The notes beneath the pieces are model-generated. The model saw only the letters and a program-made list of their open reading frames with translations, was not told the origin of the DNA and ran no database searches. Positions 1 through 8,008 of a DNA stretch of 64,000 nt are shown piece by piece (positions within the stretch are counted from its first letter, which is position 1; each line of letters starts with the position of its first letter). The stretch covers positions 3,038,001 to 3,102,000 of the forward strand of contig NZ_CP170547.1 of NCBI RefSeq assembly GCF_042695135.1, read 5' to 3'. The DNA is from Epilithonimonas sp042695135. Its GTDB lineage: Bacteria > Bacteroidota > Bacteroidia > Flavobacteriales > Weeksellaceae. The position numbers were made by a program, and so were the translations under genes.

Positions 1-24
1 ACAGGTCATTCCGAACAGCTAATA

Positions 25-59
25 ATTAGAAGTTAGATATTAGACTTTAGATATTAGAG
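25..59. repeat. Heptanucleotide array, 5 copies of NTTAGAN
   Basis: Five consecutive 7-base units (attagaa, gttagat, attagac, tttagat, attagag) lie in the leader region upstream of the asparaginase gene. The same heptamer, in the opposite orientation, forms a second five-copy array at 34609-34643 in front of groES. The function is unknown, and no protein reading is implied. Confidence 0.75.
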
Positions 60-149
60 AATAGCACTTCGACTCCGCTTAATGTAACAACTCTAATGGT
101 AATGTTTTATATCTTTCAATACCCTGAGATTTCCCGAACAATTCAACAC

Positions 150-205
150 TGTCAGTCTGAGGTTCTCGAAGACTTCAAGATTGTCAGTCTGAGGCTCTCG
201 AAGAC
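150..205. repeat. Two copies of a TGTCAGTCTGAGG intergenic repeat
   Basis: A 24-base unit at 150-173 recurs at 182-205 with one change (gttctc versus gctctc), a 32-base period. Each unit contains TGTCAGTCTGAGG followed by CTCGAAGAC. A related inverted piece, CTTCGACTCCGCTTAATG, lies at about 67-84. This looks like a dispersed flavobacterial intergenic repeat, not a gene. It sits just before the start of the asparaginase gene. Confidence 0.7.
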
Positions 206-231
206 CAATAAAAACTAAAATTCCATATAAA

Positions 232-1074
232 ATGAAAATAATAATCCACGGCGGTTTTTTCTCCGAAAGCAATCAAAGCCACGAAGTGAAAGTTGCCAAA
301 CAAAATTCCCTGAAAGTTATTGCGAAAAAATCTTACGAGTTTCTTCAAAATAATTCGGCTTTTGATACGGTTGCTTATGCGGTTTCGCTTTTGGAAGATG
401 ATGAGTTGTACAATGCCGGCATTGGTTCTCAAATCCAAAGTGATGGCGTTATCCGAATGAGCGCAGCCATTATGAATGGTGAAACGCAGAAAATGAGTGG
501 TGTGATTAATATTCAGGATGTGAAAAATCCTATTCTTGTTGCCAAAGAATTGATGAAAGAAGATGACCGCGTTCTTGGTGGAAACGGCGCAAAAGAATAC
601 GCCACTAGAAATGGTTTCGACAATTTCTCAACCGAAATTCCTCAACGAAGAAAAGAATATGAAGAAAAACTGAAAACCGGCGGAAAAGGGACTGTAGGTG
701 CCGTTGCGATCGATAAAAATGGAAAACTGGCCGTTGCCACTTCCACAGGCGGAAAAGGTTTTGAAATCCCGGGAAGAATCTCGGATTCTGCAACAGTAGC
801 CGGAAATTATGCAAACAAATTCTGTGCAGTAAGCTGTACCGGCGTTGGTGAAGATATTGTAAGCAATGCAACCTCAGCAAAGATTGTGACCAGAGTAACT
901 GACGGATTGACCATAGAAAATGCCTTCGACAGAACCTTTGAAGAACTGAAAGAAATTGACGGTTTTGCGGGCGCTATCGGGATTGATTGTGAAGGTAATA
1001 TTTTCCATCAGGATTCTTACCCGACGATGGTTTTTGCGAGTTTTGATGGGGTGGATTTTGAGGTTTTTGAGTGA
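232..1074 (+). CDS. Plant-type (Ntn-hydrolase) L-asparaginase / isoaspartyl peptidase
   Basis: A 280-residue member of the plant-type asparaginase family. These enzymes cleave themselves before a catalytic threonine and then hydrolyse L-asparagine or isoaspartyl dipeptides. Visible family marks are the N-terminal IIHGG, NAGIGS at about 61-66, LGGNGA at 115-120, the autocleavage site GGKGTVGAVA with Thr154 as the likely nucleophile, and STGG shortly after. The protein is somewhat shorter than the usual 300-330 residues. There is no signal peptide, so it is probably cytoplasmic. The family's HGGAG is replaced here by HGGFF, so substrate preference is uncertain. No clear TAnnTTTG promoter box was found upstream. 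Confidence 0.88.
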   Translation: MKIIIHGGFFSESNQSHEVKVAKQNSLKVIAKKSYEFLQNNSAFDTVAYAVSLLEDDELYNAGIGSQIQSDGVIRMSAAIMNGETQKMSGVINIQDVKNPILVAKELMKEDDRVLGGNGAKEYATRNGFDNFSTEIPQRRKEYEEKLKTGGKGTVGAVAIDKNGKLAVATSTGGKGFEIPGRISDSATVAGNYANKFCAVSCTGVGEDIVSNATSAKIVTRVTDGLTIENAFDRTFEELKEIDGFAGAIGIDCEGNIFHQDSYPTMVFASFDGVDFEVFE

Positions 1075-1093
1075 TTTAAATAATAACATTATT

Positions 1094-1771
1094 TTGAAAA
1101 ATATATTTTTGATAATCTTTCTAATATTTTCAGTTTTATTCTCGGCACAAAATGAAACCGCCGACAGAACTGATAAAATTGCAGATGAGATGTGCTCCAA
1201 TCTGAAACAATCAGAAAATCTAAGTGACTCTACGAGAATTCAAATACTAAATGATAAATATATCCTTCCTTATTTAAGTGAATTTCCGGAGAAAAAACGT
1301 AAAAGCATAGCTGACAATCTATATATGAGATTTCAGAAACGTTGCGAATACTTCCGGGAATACTTATTAAAATCAGATCACAAACAAAGTGATAATTGGA
1401 TAAAACTCGATCAAAGGCCCAAAATAACAATTACAGAGAAAGAGATCGATCAATTAAAAAACAGTAAAGAGTTGTATTATTTTGAATATTCCGGGGACAA
1501 AACGTCTGTAAAAACCGACAGTAAATACTGGATAGAAACTTTTGCTGACAAAACAAATTCAAAACTATTTTACAATTGGACAGGTAAAAATAAATTTGAA
1601 TTAGAGTTCATTGAGAGTAATAACAATATGAGAAAAAATTTCAGCAGAAAAGGCGATAAATATATTTATGAAGTGATCAGCAAAGAAAGTGACTTCTACT
1701 GGATTCTTGTAACAATTCCTGATCAATCTCAATTGTTAAAATTCAAACTTTTTGAAGAAAATAGGTATTAG
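1094..1771 (+). CDS. Small exported protein of unknown function (TTG start)
   Basis: The frame is open from 956, but the first part overlaps the asparaginase gene. The best start is the TTG at 1094, which gives a clean signal peptide (KNIFLIIFLIFSVLFSAQ) with the typical flavobacterial S-A-Q end. The mature protein has about 205 residues, is rich in Lys, Glu, Asn and aromatic residues, and shows no motif I recognise. The start lies 20 bases after the asparaginase stop, so the two may be cotranscribed. The 21-bp repeat array follows directly. The function is unknown. Confidence 0.6.
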   Translation: MKNIFLIIFLIFSVLFSAQNETADRTDKIADEMCSNLKQSENLSDSTRIQILNDKYILPYLSEFPEKKRKSIADNLYMRFQKRCEYFREYLLKSDHKQSDNWIKLDQRPKITITEKEIDQLKNSKELYYFEYSGDKTSVKTDSKYWIETFADKTNSKLFYNWTGKNKFELEFIESNNNMRKNFSRKGDKYIYEVISKESDFYWILVTIPDQSQLLKFKLFEENRY

Positions 1772-1800
1772 TTCCAATTTATCTAAAAACCAAAAAAAAT

Positions 1801-1989
1801 CATTACAACACCACGTTGATTCATTCTGTTTGGGCAGTGATCCATTACAAAGCCTTATTGATTTACTGCGATAAGCCAATGAGTCATTACGTTGGTCCGT
1901 TGACTCACTTCGATAAAGCATTGTATCATTACGAAGCCTCAGTGATCCATTACGTTGAGCCGTTGATTCATTACGTTGAGGCAAATTCA
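1801..1989. repeat. 21-bp tandem repeat, 9 degenerate copies
   Basis: Nine units in exact 21-base register start at 1801, 1822, 1843, 1864, 1885, 1906, 1927, 1948 and 1969. The best conserved part is CATTACG at the start and TTGATT at the end. Spacing is perfect although the bases drift, so no unit has gained or lost bases. On the minus strand this reads as heptapeptides of the type QRNESTA / QRNGSLR, but that frame has no other coding signs. The array lies between the small exported protein and a terminator. Confidence 0.85.
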
Positions 1990-2106
1990 CTATAAATCAA
2001 TACTATATAAAGGTATCATTTTAAAAATTTAGTAATAGTTAGGCTAAAGCCAATTGTAAAACGAATTAAAAAACGGGCTAAAGCCCGCTGATATTGATAT
2101 AAAAAC

Positions 2107-2139
2107 AAACCGCCTCGTTTCACAACAAGGCGGTTTTTT
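2107..2139. terminator. Bidirectional rho-independent terminator
   Basis: AAACCGCCT and AGGCGGTTT form a stem around a short loop, followed by a T run on the plus strand and preceded by A residues for the minus strand. It can end the leftward cystathionine beta-synthase-like gene as well as rightward transcripts. A separate small palindrome, CGGGCTAAAGCCCG, lies just before it at about 2078-2091. Confidence 0.75.
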
Positions 2140-2167
2140 ATATTTTATAATTAACAATTCATAATTA

Positions 2168-3151
2168 TTAATCCAGCCAGCCCATTTCCTTCATCCAGTC
2201 GTCGTTATAGATTTTCGCTACATAACGGCTTCCGTGATCGTGAAGGAGAACTACGATGATATCATCTTTCGTGAACTGATCTTTCATCTGGACCAAAGCT
2301 GACATTGCACTTCCTGCCGAATAACCGCAGAAAATCCCCTCTTCTTTCGCCAGTCTTCTCGCATAGATCGCCCCGTCTTTGTCCGTTACTTTCTCGAAAT
2401 GATCGATGACGCTCATATCATAATTTTCGGGAAGAATATCTTCGCCGATTCCCTCTGTGACATAAGTATAGGCGTGATTCAAATGAATTTCTCCGGTTTC
2501 GTGGATCTCTTTCAGGATTGAACCATAAGTATCCACACCTATGATTTTAATATCCGGATTTTTCTCCTTGAAGAATGTTCCGCAACCGGTTACTGTCCCA
2601 CCTGTTCCTGCACCAGCAACGAAATGTGTCAGTTGTCCATCTGTCTGTTCCCAGATTTCGGGAGCTGTACTTTCATAATGCGCCTGTCTGTTGGAAAGGT
2701 TGTCATATTGATTGACGTACCAGCCATTTTCCGTCTCAGCAGCCAGTCTTTTGGAAACCGAATAATACGAACGGGGATCAGTAGGTTTCACATCGGTTGG
2801 GCAAACAATTACTTCTGCACCAACAGCTCTCAGAATATCACATTTTTCTTTAGATTGCTTGGAATTGGTTACGAAAATACATTTGTAACCTCTCTGGATT
2901 GCGACTAATGCCAAACCCATTCCTGTGTTTCCGGAAGTTCCTTCGATGATGGTTCCGCCAGGTTTCAGGCGTCCGTCTTTCTCTGCATCGTCGATCATTT
3001 TCAGGGCCATTCTGTCTTTTACGGAATTTCCGGGATTGGTTGTTTCTACTTTTGCCAAAACCAAAGCCGGGAAATCTTCTCCCAAAACCCTGTTTATTTT
3101 GACTAATGGTGTATTGCCAATTGTTTCTACGATGTTATTATAATATTTCAT
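2168..3151 (-). CDS. PLP-dependent cystathionine beta-synthase / cysteine synthase-like enzyme
   Basis: A 327-residue fold-type II PLP enzyme. NSVKDR carries the PLP lysine (Lys45), EGTSGNTG (70-77) binds the substrate carboxylate, GTGGTVTG holds the cofactor phosphate, and a conserved SAGSA follows near the C-terminus. The end (SRYVAKIYNDDWMKEMGWL) resembles the catalytic core of cystathionine beta-synthases more than CysK, but the regulatory CBS-domain pair is absent. It could join serine with homocysteine, or O-acetylserine with sulfide. It is last in a leftward group after the permease and the LURP-one-like gene (32 bases upstream), and is followed by the terminator at 2107-2139. Confidence 0.85.
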   Translation of the reverse strand: MKYYNNIVETIGNTPLVKINRVLGEDFPALVLAKVETTNPGNSVKDRMALKMIDDAEKDGRLKPGGTIIEGTSGNTGMGLALVAIQRGYKCIFVTNSKQSKEKCDILRAVGAEVIVCPTDVKPTDPRSYYSVSKRLAAETENGWYVNQYDNLSNRQAHYESTAPEIWEQTDGQLTHFVAGAGTGGTVTGCGTFFKEKNPDIKIIGVDTYGSILKEIHETGEIHLNHAYTYVTEGIGEDILPENYDMSVIDHFEKVTDKDGAIYARRLAKEEGIFCGYSAGSAMSALVQMKDQFTKDDIIVVLLHDHGSRYVAKIYNDDWMKEMGWLD

Positions 3152-3183
3152 ATTTCTATTTTTTAAATTAATACAAAAGGAAT

Positions 3184-3789
3184 TTATCCTCTTGCTCTTT
3201 CCAGAAGAACCATCATCAGCAAGCTTAGAACAACCAAAGATTCGTCTTCATCATCGATGTCAATCAATCTGTCGAGCTGGAATCTTCTTCCAATCAATGA
3301 AGGCATTTTTTTCAGTCGGAAGTATTCTTTTCCCGCTTTGTCACTGACAGTGTAAGTCGGGTTTAGAAAATATCCTGTGAACATTCCTACGACGGGAATT
3401 TCTCCAACAATCCCATCCAGAACTTTTATCCAGGCATTATCTTCGTTGATCTGGTATCTGGTCTGATCATTTTCATCAATAATATCATATTGAGATTTCC
3501 AGATAGAGCGCATTCCTCTTCTGGCAAGTCTTCCAAAATTCTTACCATTTACAAGATCTGTAATTGAAAAAGACGCATTGAAATCAATCCACTGGTTTGC
3601 TTTTATTCTGAAAAGTTCCTGAGATTTCGATTCATTATTATAAACGATAACATCGTCTTTCAGCTTGAATATTTTTTCACGAACATAAGCAACATAATTT
3701 CCATTTTTGTCGGTAATGTTAAAATCACTGGAAATAGTTGTTATTTTAAATTTAAAATCAAGCGGATAATTGAGGTTTTTAAGTATCAT
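3184..3789 (-). CDS. LURP-one-related / tubby-like fold protein
   Basis: A 201-residue cytoplasmic protein. The pattern of beta strands ('FNITDKNGNYVAYVREK', 'DVIVYNNES', 'YDIIDENDQTRYQI') followed by a hydrophobic helix (VVLSLLMMVLL) near the C-terminus matches the LURP-one-related family, a tubby-like beta-barrel related to phospholipid scramblases. The biochemical role in bacteria is unknown. It lies 23 bases downstream of the permease and 32 bases upstream of the cystathionine beta-synthase-like gene, so the three probably form one transcript. The family call rests on overall pattern, not on a catalytic motif. Confidence 0.6.
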   Translation of the reverse strand: MILKNLNYPLDFKFKITTISSDFNITDKNGNYVAYVREKIFKLKDDVIVYNNESKSQELFRIKANQWIDFNASFSITDLVNGKNFGRLARRGMRSIWKSQYDIIDENDQTRYQINEDNAWIKVLDGIVGEIPVVGMFTGYFLNPTYTVSDKAGKEYFRLKKMPSLIGRRFQLDRLIDIDDEDESLVVLSLLMMVLLERARG

Positions 3790-3812
3790 TTTTGTTTTTT
3801 TAAGGTTATTAA

Positions 3813-5042
3813 TTAACTGTATTTTATTGCTCTTACTGGTGAGATCTTACTAATTAAATAACTTGGAAGAATCATCGCGATTCCCGAAACAATAAAGATG
3901 CCGACAGAAACTGCGATAATGTAAACAGGATTGAGATCTACCGGAACCGTGCTGATAAAGTAATTTTCGGGATCCAGCTTTATAAATCCTGTATATTTCT
4001 GAATCAATAATAATCCTATTCCGATCACGTTTCCTGCCAATAAGCCCGGAATCATAATCAGTAATGTATAATTGATAAAAATGGATCTTATCTGAGCATT
4101 CGAAGCACCCATTGTTTTCAAAACACCGATGGAATTGGTTCTTTCGATGATTAATATTAATAATACCATCACGATATTGATGACAACAACCAACAGCATA
4201 ATCGTGATAATCAAAGAAATATTCTGATTAAAAATATTGATCCAATCCAGGATCTGCGGATATTTCTCCGTTACTTTTTCAGCGTAATTTTTATAGCCGA
4301 TATATTTTTCGATTTCGGGAAAAACCTGATCTATTTTATCTGTATCGTCTAAGAAAACATCCAAGCCGCCGACTTGCTTCTCATCCATATTCATCACTTT
4401 TCGGACGTGGTTGATGTCGCCAATGATGTACAAATCGTCAACCAATTTGATATCGGTTTTATAAATTCCTTTAACAACAAATTTTCTGTAAATCGGTTTC
4501 TGGTCTTCTTTTGAGAAAATAGTAACAATACTGTCATTCGTTTTCAAAGAAAGATCGTGCGCAATTTTTTCGGACAAAATAATCTCATTATTATAGCCAT
4601 CTTCCTTGAAATCCGGGATAGAACCGGCAATCATAAACGGCTGGAATCTGGCTTTGTCAAAGTCTTTTCCAACACCTTTCAGAATGATTCCTGCAAAATT
4701 GGTTTCGGTTCTTAAAATTCCGCTGACTGATGCGTAAGACTGCAAACCCGCGACACCGGGAATCTTCTTCACAGCATTGATATCCAAACCTTTTGTTTCC
4801 AAAACCGAAGAATTGTAAGAAGAGTTGGAACGTGTGGATTTGACAGAAATATCTCCGCTGAAATTGGAAATTCTGTCTTCAATTGCCCTTTTAGAACCAA
4901 GACCTGTAGAGATTGTAATCAAAGAAACAATAATGCCTAATGCCACAGAAAGCCTGCCGATATAGACAATGACCTTTGAGAGATTATTTTTGTTATCTTT
5001 GGAAAACGCTATCTTTTTCGAGAAATATAACGGAAAATTCAA
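3813..5042 (-). CDS. FtsX-family ABC transporter permease (LolC/LolE-like)
   Basis: An inner-membrane permease of about 409 residues: an N-terminal transmembrane helix (IGRLSVALGIIVSLI), a large periplasmic MacB-type domain, then three transmembrane helices in an FtsX domain (the region around RTNSIGVLKTMGASNAQI is typical). This is the layout of LolC/LolE, which move lipoproteins to the outer membrane with an ATPase encoded elsewhere; lipoprotein transport is inferred from the family. No ATG is available. The frame opens with TTG at 5063, but TTG at 5042 gives the usual N-terminus (NFPLYFSKKIAFS) and lies downstream of a minus-strand TAnnTTTG box at 5061-5068. It starts four bases from the divergent muramidase gene. 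Confidence 0.85.
   Translation of the reverse strand: MNFPLYFSKKIAFSKDNKNNLSKVIVYIGRLSVALGIIVSLITISTGLGSKRAIEDRISNFSGDISVKSTRSNSSYNSSVLETKGLDINAVKKIPGVAGLQSYASVSGILRTETNFAGIILKGVGKDFDKARFQPFMIAGSIPDFKEDGYNNEIILSEKIAHDLSLKTNDSIVTIFSKEDQKPIYRKFVVKGIYKTDIKLVDDLYIIGDINHVRKVMNMDEKQVGGLDVFLDDTDKIDQVFPEIEKYIGYKNYAEKVTEKYPQILDWINIFNQNISLIITIMLLVVVINIVMVLLILIIERTNSIGVLKTMGASNAQIRSIFINYTLLIMIPGLLAGNVIGIGLLLIQKYTGFIKLDPENYFISTVPVDLNPVYIIAVSVGIFIVSGIAMILPSYLISKISPVRAIKYS
4975..5001 (+). promoter_or_regulatory. Candidate promoter of the namZ-like gene, inside the permease coding region
   Basis: TTTG at 4975-4978, a 15-base spacer and TATCTTTG at 4994-5001 match the Bacteroidota promoter pattern. A second box, TATTTTTG, lies at 4985-4992. 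The ATG of the muramidase gene is 46 bases downstream. The site sits inside the first codons of the oppositely transcribed permease gene. Confidence 0.5.
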
Positions 5043-5046
5043 ATCA

Positions 5047-6243
5047 ATGATTTTAAGCCTCAAAAATAAAACTTTAGTTTTTATCCTGCTAATTTATTTT
5101 AGTTCAATCACTTTTATTAAATCCCAGAATGCTGAAAAAGACTGCTTTGCAACAGCTGCCGACAGACCGGAGCTTTATCTTCCGCTTTTGAAGAATAAAA
5201 ATGTGATTGTTGCTGCCAACCAAACCAGTCTTCTCAAAGATAAAAAACATCTCGTCGATTTTCTGGTTGAGAATAACATTAAAATAAAATCCATCTTTGC
5301 TCCAGAACACGGTTTCCGGGGAACCGCCGACGCTGGTGAACACGTAAAAAGTGGTATTGACACAAAAACCGGATTGCCAATCGTTTCACTTTACGGCGAT
5401 AATAAAAAACCGAAAGCAGAATATCTGAAAGGCGCCGATGTGATTTTGTTTGATATCCAAGATGTTGGCGTTAGGTTTTATACTTACATTTCGACCTTAT
5501 CTTATATAATGGAAGCGGCGGCTGAAAATAATATTGAAGTGATAGTTCTAGACAGACCAAATCCTCATGATGGTTACACAGACGGACCAATGATGCGCGA
5601 CAAATGGAAAAGCTTTGTTGGATTGCACAATGTTCCGGTCGTTTATGGACTCACAATTGGTGAATACGGAAAAATGGTAAACGGCGAAAAATGGTTGAAA
5701 AATGGGATTCAGGCAAAATATACATTGATTCCGATGCTCAATTATCATAAGCAAAAACGATATGGTGTTTCTGACAAACCTTCACCGAATCTTCCAAATG
5801 ACAAATCGATTAATCTCTACCCTAGCCTTTGCTTTTTTGAAGGAACTCAGGTGTCAGTAGGAAGAGGAACGGAGTTGCCATTTCAGATCTATGGAAGTCC
5901 TTGGACGAAAAGTTACACTTATCAATTCACGCCAAAACCGACAGCCGGAGCAAAAGATCCTTTCCTGAATGGTAAATTATGTTTTGGTGAAAATCTCAGC
6001 AATTATTCCAAAGATTTAAGACAAATCAATCTTGAATGGCTTTTGAAATCTTATAAAGACTATAAAAATCCGGAGCAGGATTTCTTTCTAAAGAATCTTT
6101 TTTTTGATACACTTGCCGGAAGTGACGAGTTAAGAAAACAAATAATTGCCGGAAAATCTGAGAAGGAAATCAAAGAAAGCTGGAAAAAAGATCTTGAAAA
6201 CTTTGAAAAAACCAGTCAGAAATATGTTGTCTATCCAAACTAA
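5047..6243 (+). CDS. namZ: NamZ-like exo-beta-N-acetylmuramidase (DUF1343)
   Basis: A 398-residue exported protein of the DUF1343 family (glycoside hydrolase GH171), whose characterised member NamZ removes terminal N-acetylmuramic acid from peptidoglycan fragments. The motif APEHGFRG with its glutamate, followed by TADAGE, is the family hallmark. DIQDVGVRFYTY, DRPNPH and the late GRGTELPFQ (substrate pocket) are also characteristic. The frame is open from 4969, but the ATG at 5047 gives a standard signal peptide (ILSLKNKTLVFILLIYFSS) ending near IKSQN. It likely acts in the periplasm in cell-wall recycling. A terminator follows at 6243. Confidence 0.88.
   Translation: MILSLKNKTLVFILLIYFSSITFIKSQNAEKDCFATAADRPELYLPLLKNKNVIVAANQTSLLKDKKHLVDFLVENNIKIKSIFAPEHGFRGTADAGEHVKSGIDTKTGLPIVSLYGDNKKPKAEYLKGADVILFDIQDVGVRFYTYISTLSYIMEAAAENNIEVIVLDRPNPHDGYTDGPMMRDKWKSFVGLHNVPVVYGLTIGEYGKMVNGEKWLKNGIQAKYTLIPMLNYHKQKRYGVSDKPSPNLPNDKSINLYPSLCFFEGTQVSVGRGTELPFQIYGSPWTKSYTYQFTPKPTAGAKDPFLNGKLCFGENLSNYSKDLRQINLEWLLKSYKDYKNPEQDFFLKNLFFDTLAGSDELRKQIIAGKSEKEIKESWKKDLENFEKTSQKYVVYPN
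5061..5068 (-). promoter_or_regulatory. Candidate -7 box of the permease operon, inside the namZ-like coding region
   Basis: On the minus strand these bases read TATTTTTG, a match to TAnnTTTG. Transcription from it would begin a few bases before the TTG at 5042, which is why that start is preferred over 5063. No clear -33 TTTG was seen. Confidence 0.4.
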
Positions 6244-6269
6244 AAAACCTCGCAGATTGCGAGGTTTTT
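6243..6269. terminator. Bidirectional terminator
   Basis: AAAACCTCGCA and TGCGAGGTTTT form a near-perfect stem with a 3-base loop and T runs on both strands. It separates the convergent muramidase and beta-barrel genes. Confidence 0.85.
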
Positions 6270-6288
6270 ATGTTAATAAGTGTGATTA

Positions 6289-6936
6289 TTAAAATTTATA
6301 TCCTAAACCTATTTGGAAGAAACTCATTTTTAAAGTTTCATTATCAACTTGGTTTTTGATCATATTTGAAACACCAAAATTGTATCTCGTATCAAAAAAC
6401 AATCCATTATTTAGATTATATTCTGCGCTTACAAAAGGAGAAAAATTGAAAGTATTTACTTCTTTTTTAATATCCTCTTCTTCAGAATAACTCTCTATGT
6501 CACCATCAACAACAGCTGTTTCAGAATATTTATTTTTTGCGGATAAAATAAATCCAAGATTAAAACCTGCACCAACAGCTAATCCATTTGTAACATAATA
6601 CTTGGCACTAATAGGGACTAAAAGTGTTCCGATTTTGTAATCTGATTCATATTTATATGAATAATCATAACCCATCAAACTTCCGTTTTCTTCTTCAGTT
6701 TCTTTTCCTCCAAGAGGTGAATACAATAACTCTCCCTGCAAAGCAAATTTATCCGTGATTTTATATTCTGCTAAACCGCCAACATAAAATGATGTTTTAG
6801 AATCGCTCGATACAGATACATTATCTGCCTCTGCTTTCAATGAAGATAAAGCAAGACCAGCTTTTACTCCGAATTTGACTTGAGCATTCATAGCTCCGCA
6901 AAGTGCGATTGCACCCACTAATAATAGTTTTTTCAT
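6289..6936 (-). CDS. Outer-membrane beta-barrel protein (porin-like)
   Basis: A 215-residue protein with a signal peptide (MKKLLLVGAIALCGAMNAQ) followed by alternating amphipathic strands. It ends in FFQIGLGYKF, the aromatic C-terminal strand typical of outer-membrane barrels. It fits the 'outer membrane protein beta-barrel domain' family (OmpA-barrel/PorT-like, 8 strands). Several acidic loops (KETEEENG, SYSEEEDIKKE) would face outward. No partner protein is encoded nearby, so the role could be structural or transport of small molecules. Confidence 0.82.
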   Translation of the reverse strand: MKKLLLVGAIALCGAMNAQVKFGVKAGLALSSLKAEADNVSVSSDSKTSFYVGGLAEYKITDKFALQGELLYSPLGGKETEEENGSLMGYDYSYKYESDYKIGTLLVPISAKYYVTNGLAVGAGFNLGFILSAKNKYSETAVVDGDIESYSEEEDIKKEVNTFNFSPFVSAEYNLNNGLFFDTRYNFGVSNMIKNQVDNETLKMSFFQIGLGYKF

Positions 6937-7009
6937 AGTTGATTAATTTTAGTTTGCAATTTTAAGAAAATTTTAACTAAAATCAAAACAAATTATGGTA
7001 AAACATAAA

Positions 7010-7453
7010 TTAATTTTCTTCAGCCAACCATTCCCCGTAAGAATTTTCGGTTTCATGAAGCTTGAGATAAGCTAATTGAACTTCAGCCGGCAATTTTGAT
7101 TTTATCTTGGAAGCTATATCGTAAAGCATATTTTCACAAGTTGGCTGATAGTCACAAAAAATTACTTTATGACCTTGGTTTTGAAGGCTCTCGCCCAAAC
7201 TTTTATGAGGAGAAGTGCCATTTACCAAAACCGCATGATCCCAAAGATCGATAATTTTTTCTTTTACGATTTTCTTGATATCACCAAAATCTACGACCAT
7301 TCCGTTTTTTGGATTATCCAGATTATTGATTGGGTTTCCTTTGACCGTTACAAATAATTTATAAGAATGGCCGTGCATATTCTTGCATTTTCCATCATAA
7401 TTATAAAGCACATGAGCAGTCTCGAAAGTGAAAATCTTGGTTATCCTTATCAT
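7010..7453 (-). CDS. queD: 6-carboxytetrahydropterin synthase QueD
   Basis: A 147-residue 6-pyruvoyl-tetrahydropterin synthase-family protein. From the ATG at 7453 the zinc ligands are His14 (FETAHVL) and His27/His29 (MHGHSY), and the catalytic cysteine is Cys23 (GKCKNMHGH). The substrate-binding glutamate lies in the C-terminal HETENSYGEW. It most likely converts dihydroneopterin triphosphate to 6-carboxytetrahydropterin in queuosine synthesis. An 8-residue longer start at 7477 exists, but MIRITKIFTF is the usual N-terminus and a TATCTTTG box sits at 7458-7465. No other queuosine gene is nearby. Confidence 0.9.
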   Translation of the reverse strand: MIRITKIFTFETAHVLYNYDGKCKNMHGHSYKLFVTVKGNPINNLDNPKNGMVVDFGDIKKIVKEKIIDLWDHAVLVNGTSPHKSLGESLQNQGHKVIFCDYQPTCENMLYDIASKIKSKLPAEVQLAYLKLHETENSYGEWLAEEN

Positions 7454-7457
7454 TTTG

Positions 7458-7465
7458 CAAAGATA
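7458..7465 (-). promoter_or_regulatory. Candidate -7 box of queD
   Basis: The minus strand reads TATCTTTG, five bases upstream of the queD ATG. Transcription would begin at or very near the start codon, so the mRNA may be leaderless or the start may lie slightly downstream. No clear -33 element was found. Confidence 0.4.
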
Positions 7466-7511
7466 ATTAAAAATCATTTTAATATTTTAGTGATAGTTTT
7501 TTTACAAAAGC

Positions 7512-7519
7512 TTACTTTT
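7512..7519 (+). promoter_or_regulatory. Candidate -7 box of the small exported protein gene
   Basis: TACTTTTG matches TAnnTTTG and lies 19 bases before the ATG at 7538. Together with the box at 7458-7465 it forms a compact divergent promoter region. Confidence 0.45.
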
Positions 7520-7537
7520 GCAATCAAACACATAAAA

Positions 7538-8005
7538 ATGAAAAAAGCATTTGTTTTCTTTAGCCTAATTTCTTCCGTTTATTTTTATTCTCAGGACTTT
7601 TCCGGCATCAATCAAATCCTTGAAAAAATTGAGGAGAAGGGTAAAAAAATGAAAGATGCCACAGATTATGATCTTAAGGGTAAAAAATTCGTTATGGTGG
7701 AGGATTTTGAAGATCACGCCGAACGTCACGTCCTGGAATTCAATCCTGATGGGACTTTGACGCTGATAGAACTGATTGATGATAAGTCCAGTGGGCAGAG
7801 TTTTTCCAACATATTTACCGGAGATTACATCCGCAAGAAAAACGCAATCTCCGTAAGAGCTAATTTTCTGGAAGGGAAAAAAATAGCTTTGCCTTTGGTT
7901 TATAATCTTTACATTATGAATGCCAATAATATCTGGTATCTGAAAGATATTAACAATAGCAAACGTTGGATTGAGAATAATAATCTGCTTAAAAAGAAGA
8001 AATAA
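7538..8005 (+). CDS. Small exported protein of unknown function
   Basis: A 155-residue protein. The frame is open from 7367, but the ATG at 7538 is preferred because it starts a clear signal peptide (KKAFVFFSLISSVYFYSQ) and follows a TACTTTTG promoter box. The upstream part overlaps queD on the other strand. The mature part has alternating strands (KKFVMVEDFEDHAERHVLEF, DGTLTLIELIDD, IFTGDYIRKKNAISVRANF), reminiscent of lipocalin-like small secreted Bacteroidota proteins, but I cannot assign a family. The lysine-rich C-terminus ends in LLKKKK. Confidence 0.72.
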   Translation: MKKAFVFFSLISSVYFYSQDFSGINQILEKIEEKGKKMKDATDYDLKGKKFVMVEDFEDHAERHVLEFNPDGTLTLIELIDDKSSGQSFSNIFTGDYIRKKNAISVRANFLEGKKIALPLVYNLYIMNANNIWYLKDINNSKRWIENNNLLKKKK

Positions 8006-8008
8006 ATT

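Noticed and set aside
956..1093. Long N-terminal extension of the small exported protein
   Set aside because: It lies inside the asparaginase gene in another frame and would bury the signal peptide, so the TTG at 1094 is preferred.
1736..1990. 84-codon minus-strand frame with heptapeptide repeats (QRNESTA type)
   Set aside because: It is a by-product of the 21-base repeat and overlaps the end of the exported protein gene; no start context or homologue pattern supports it.
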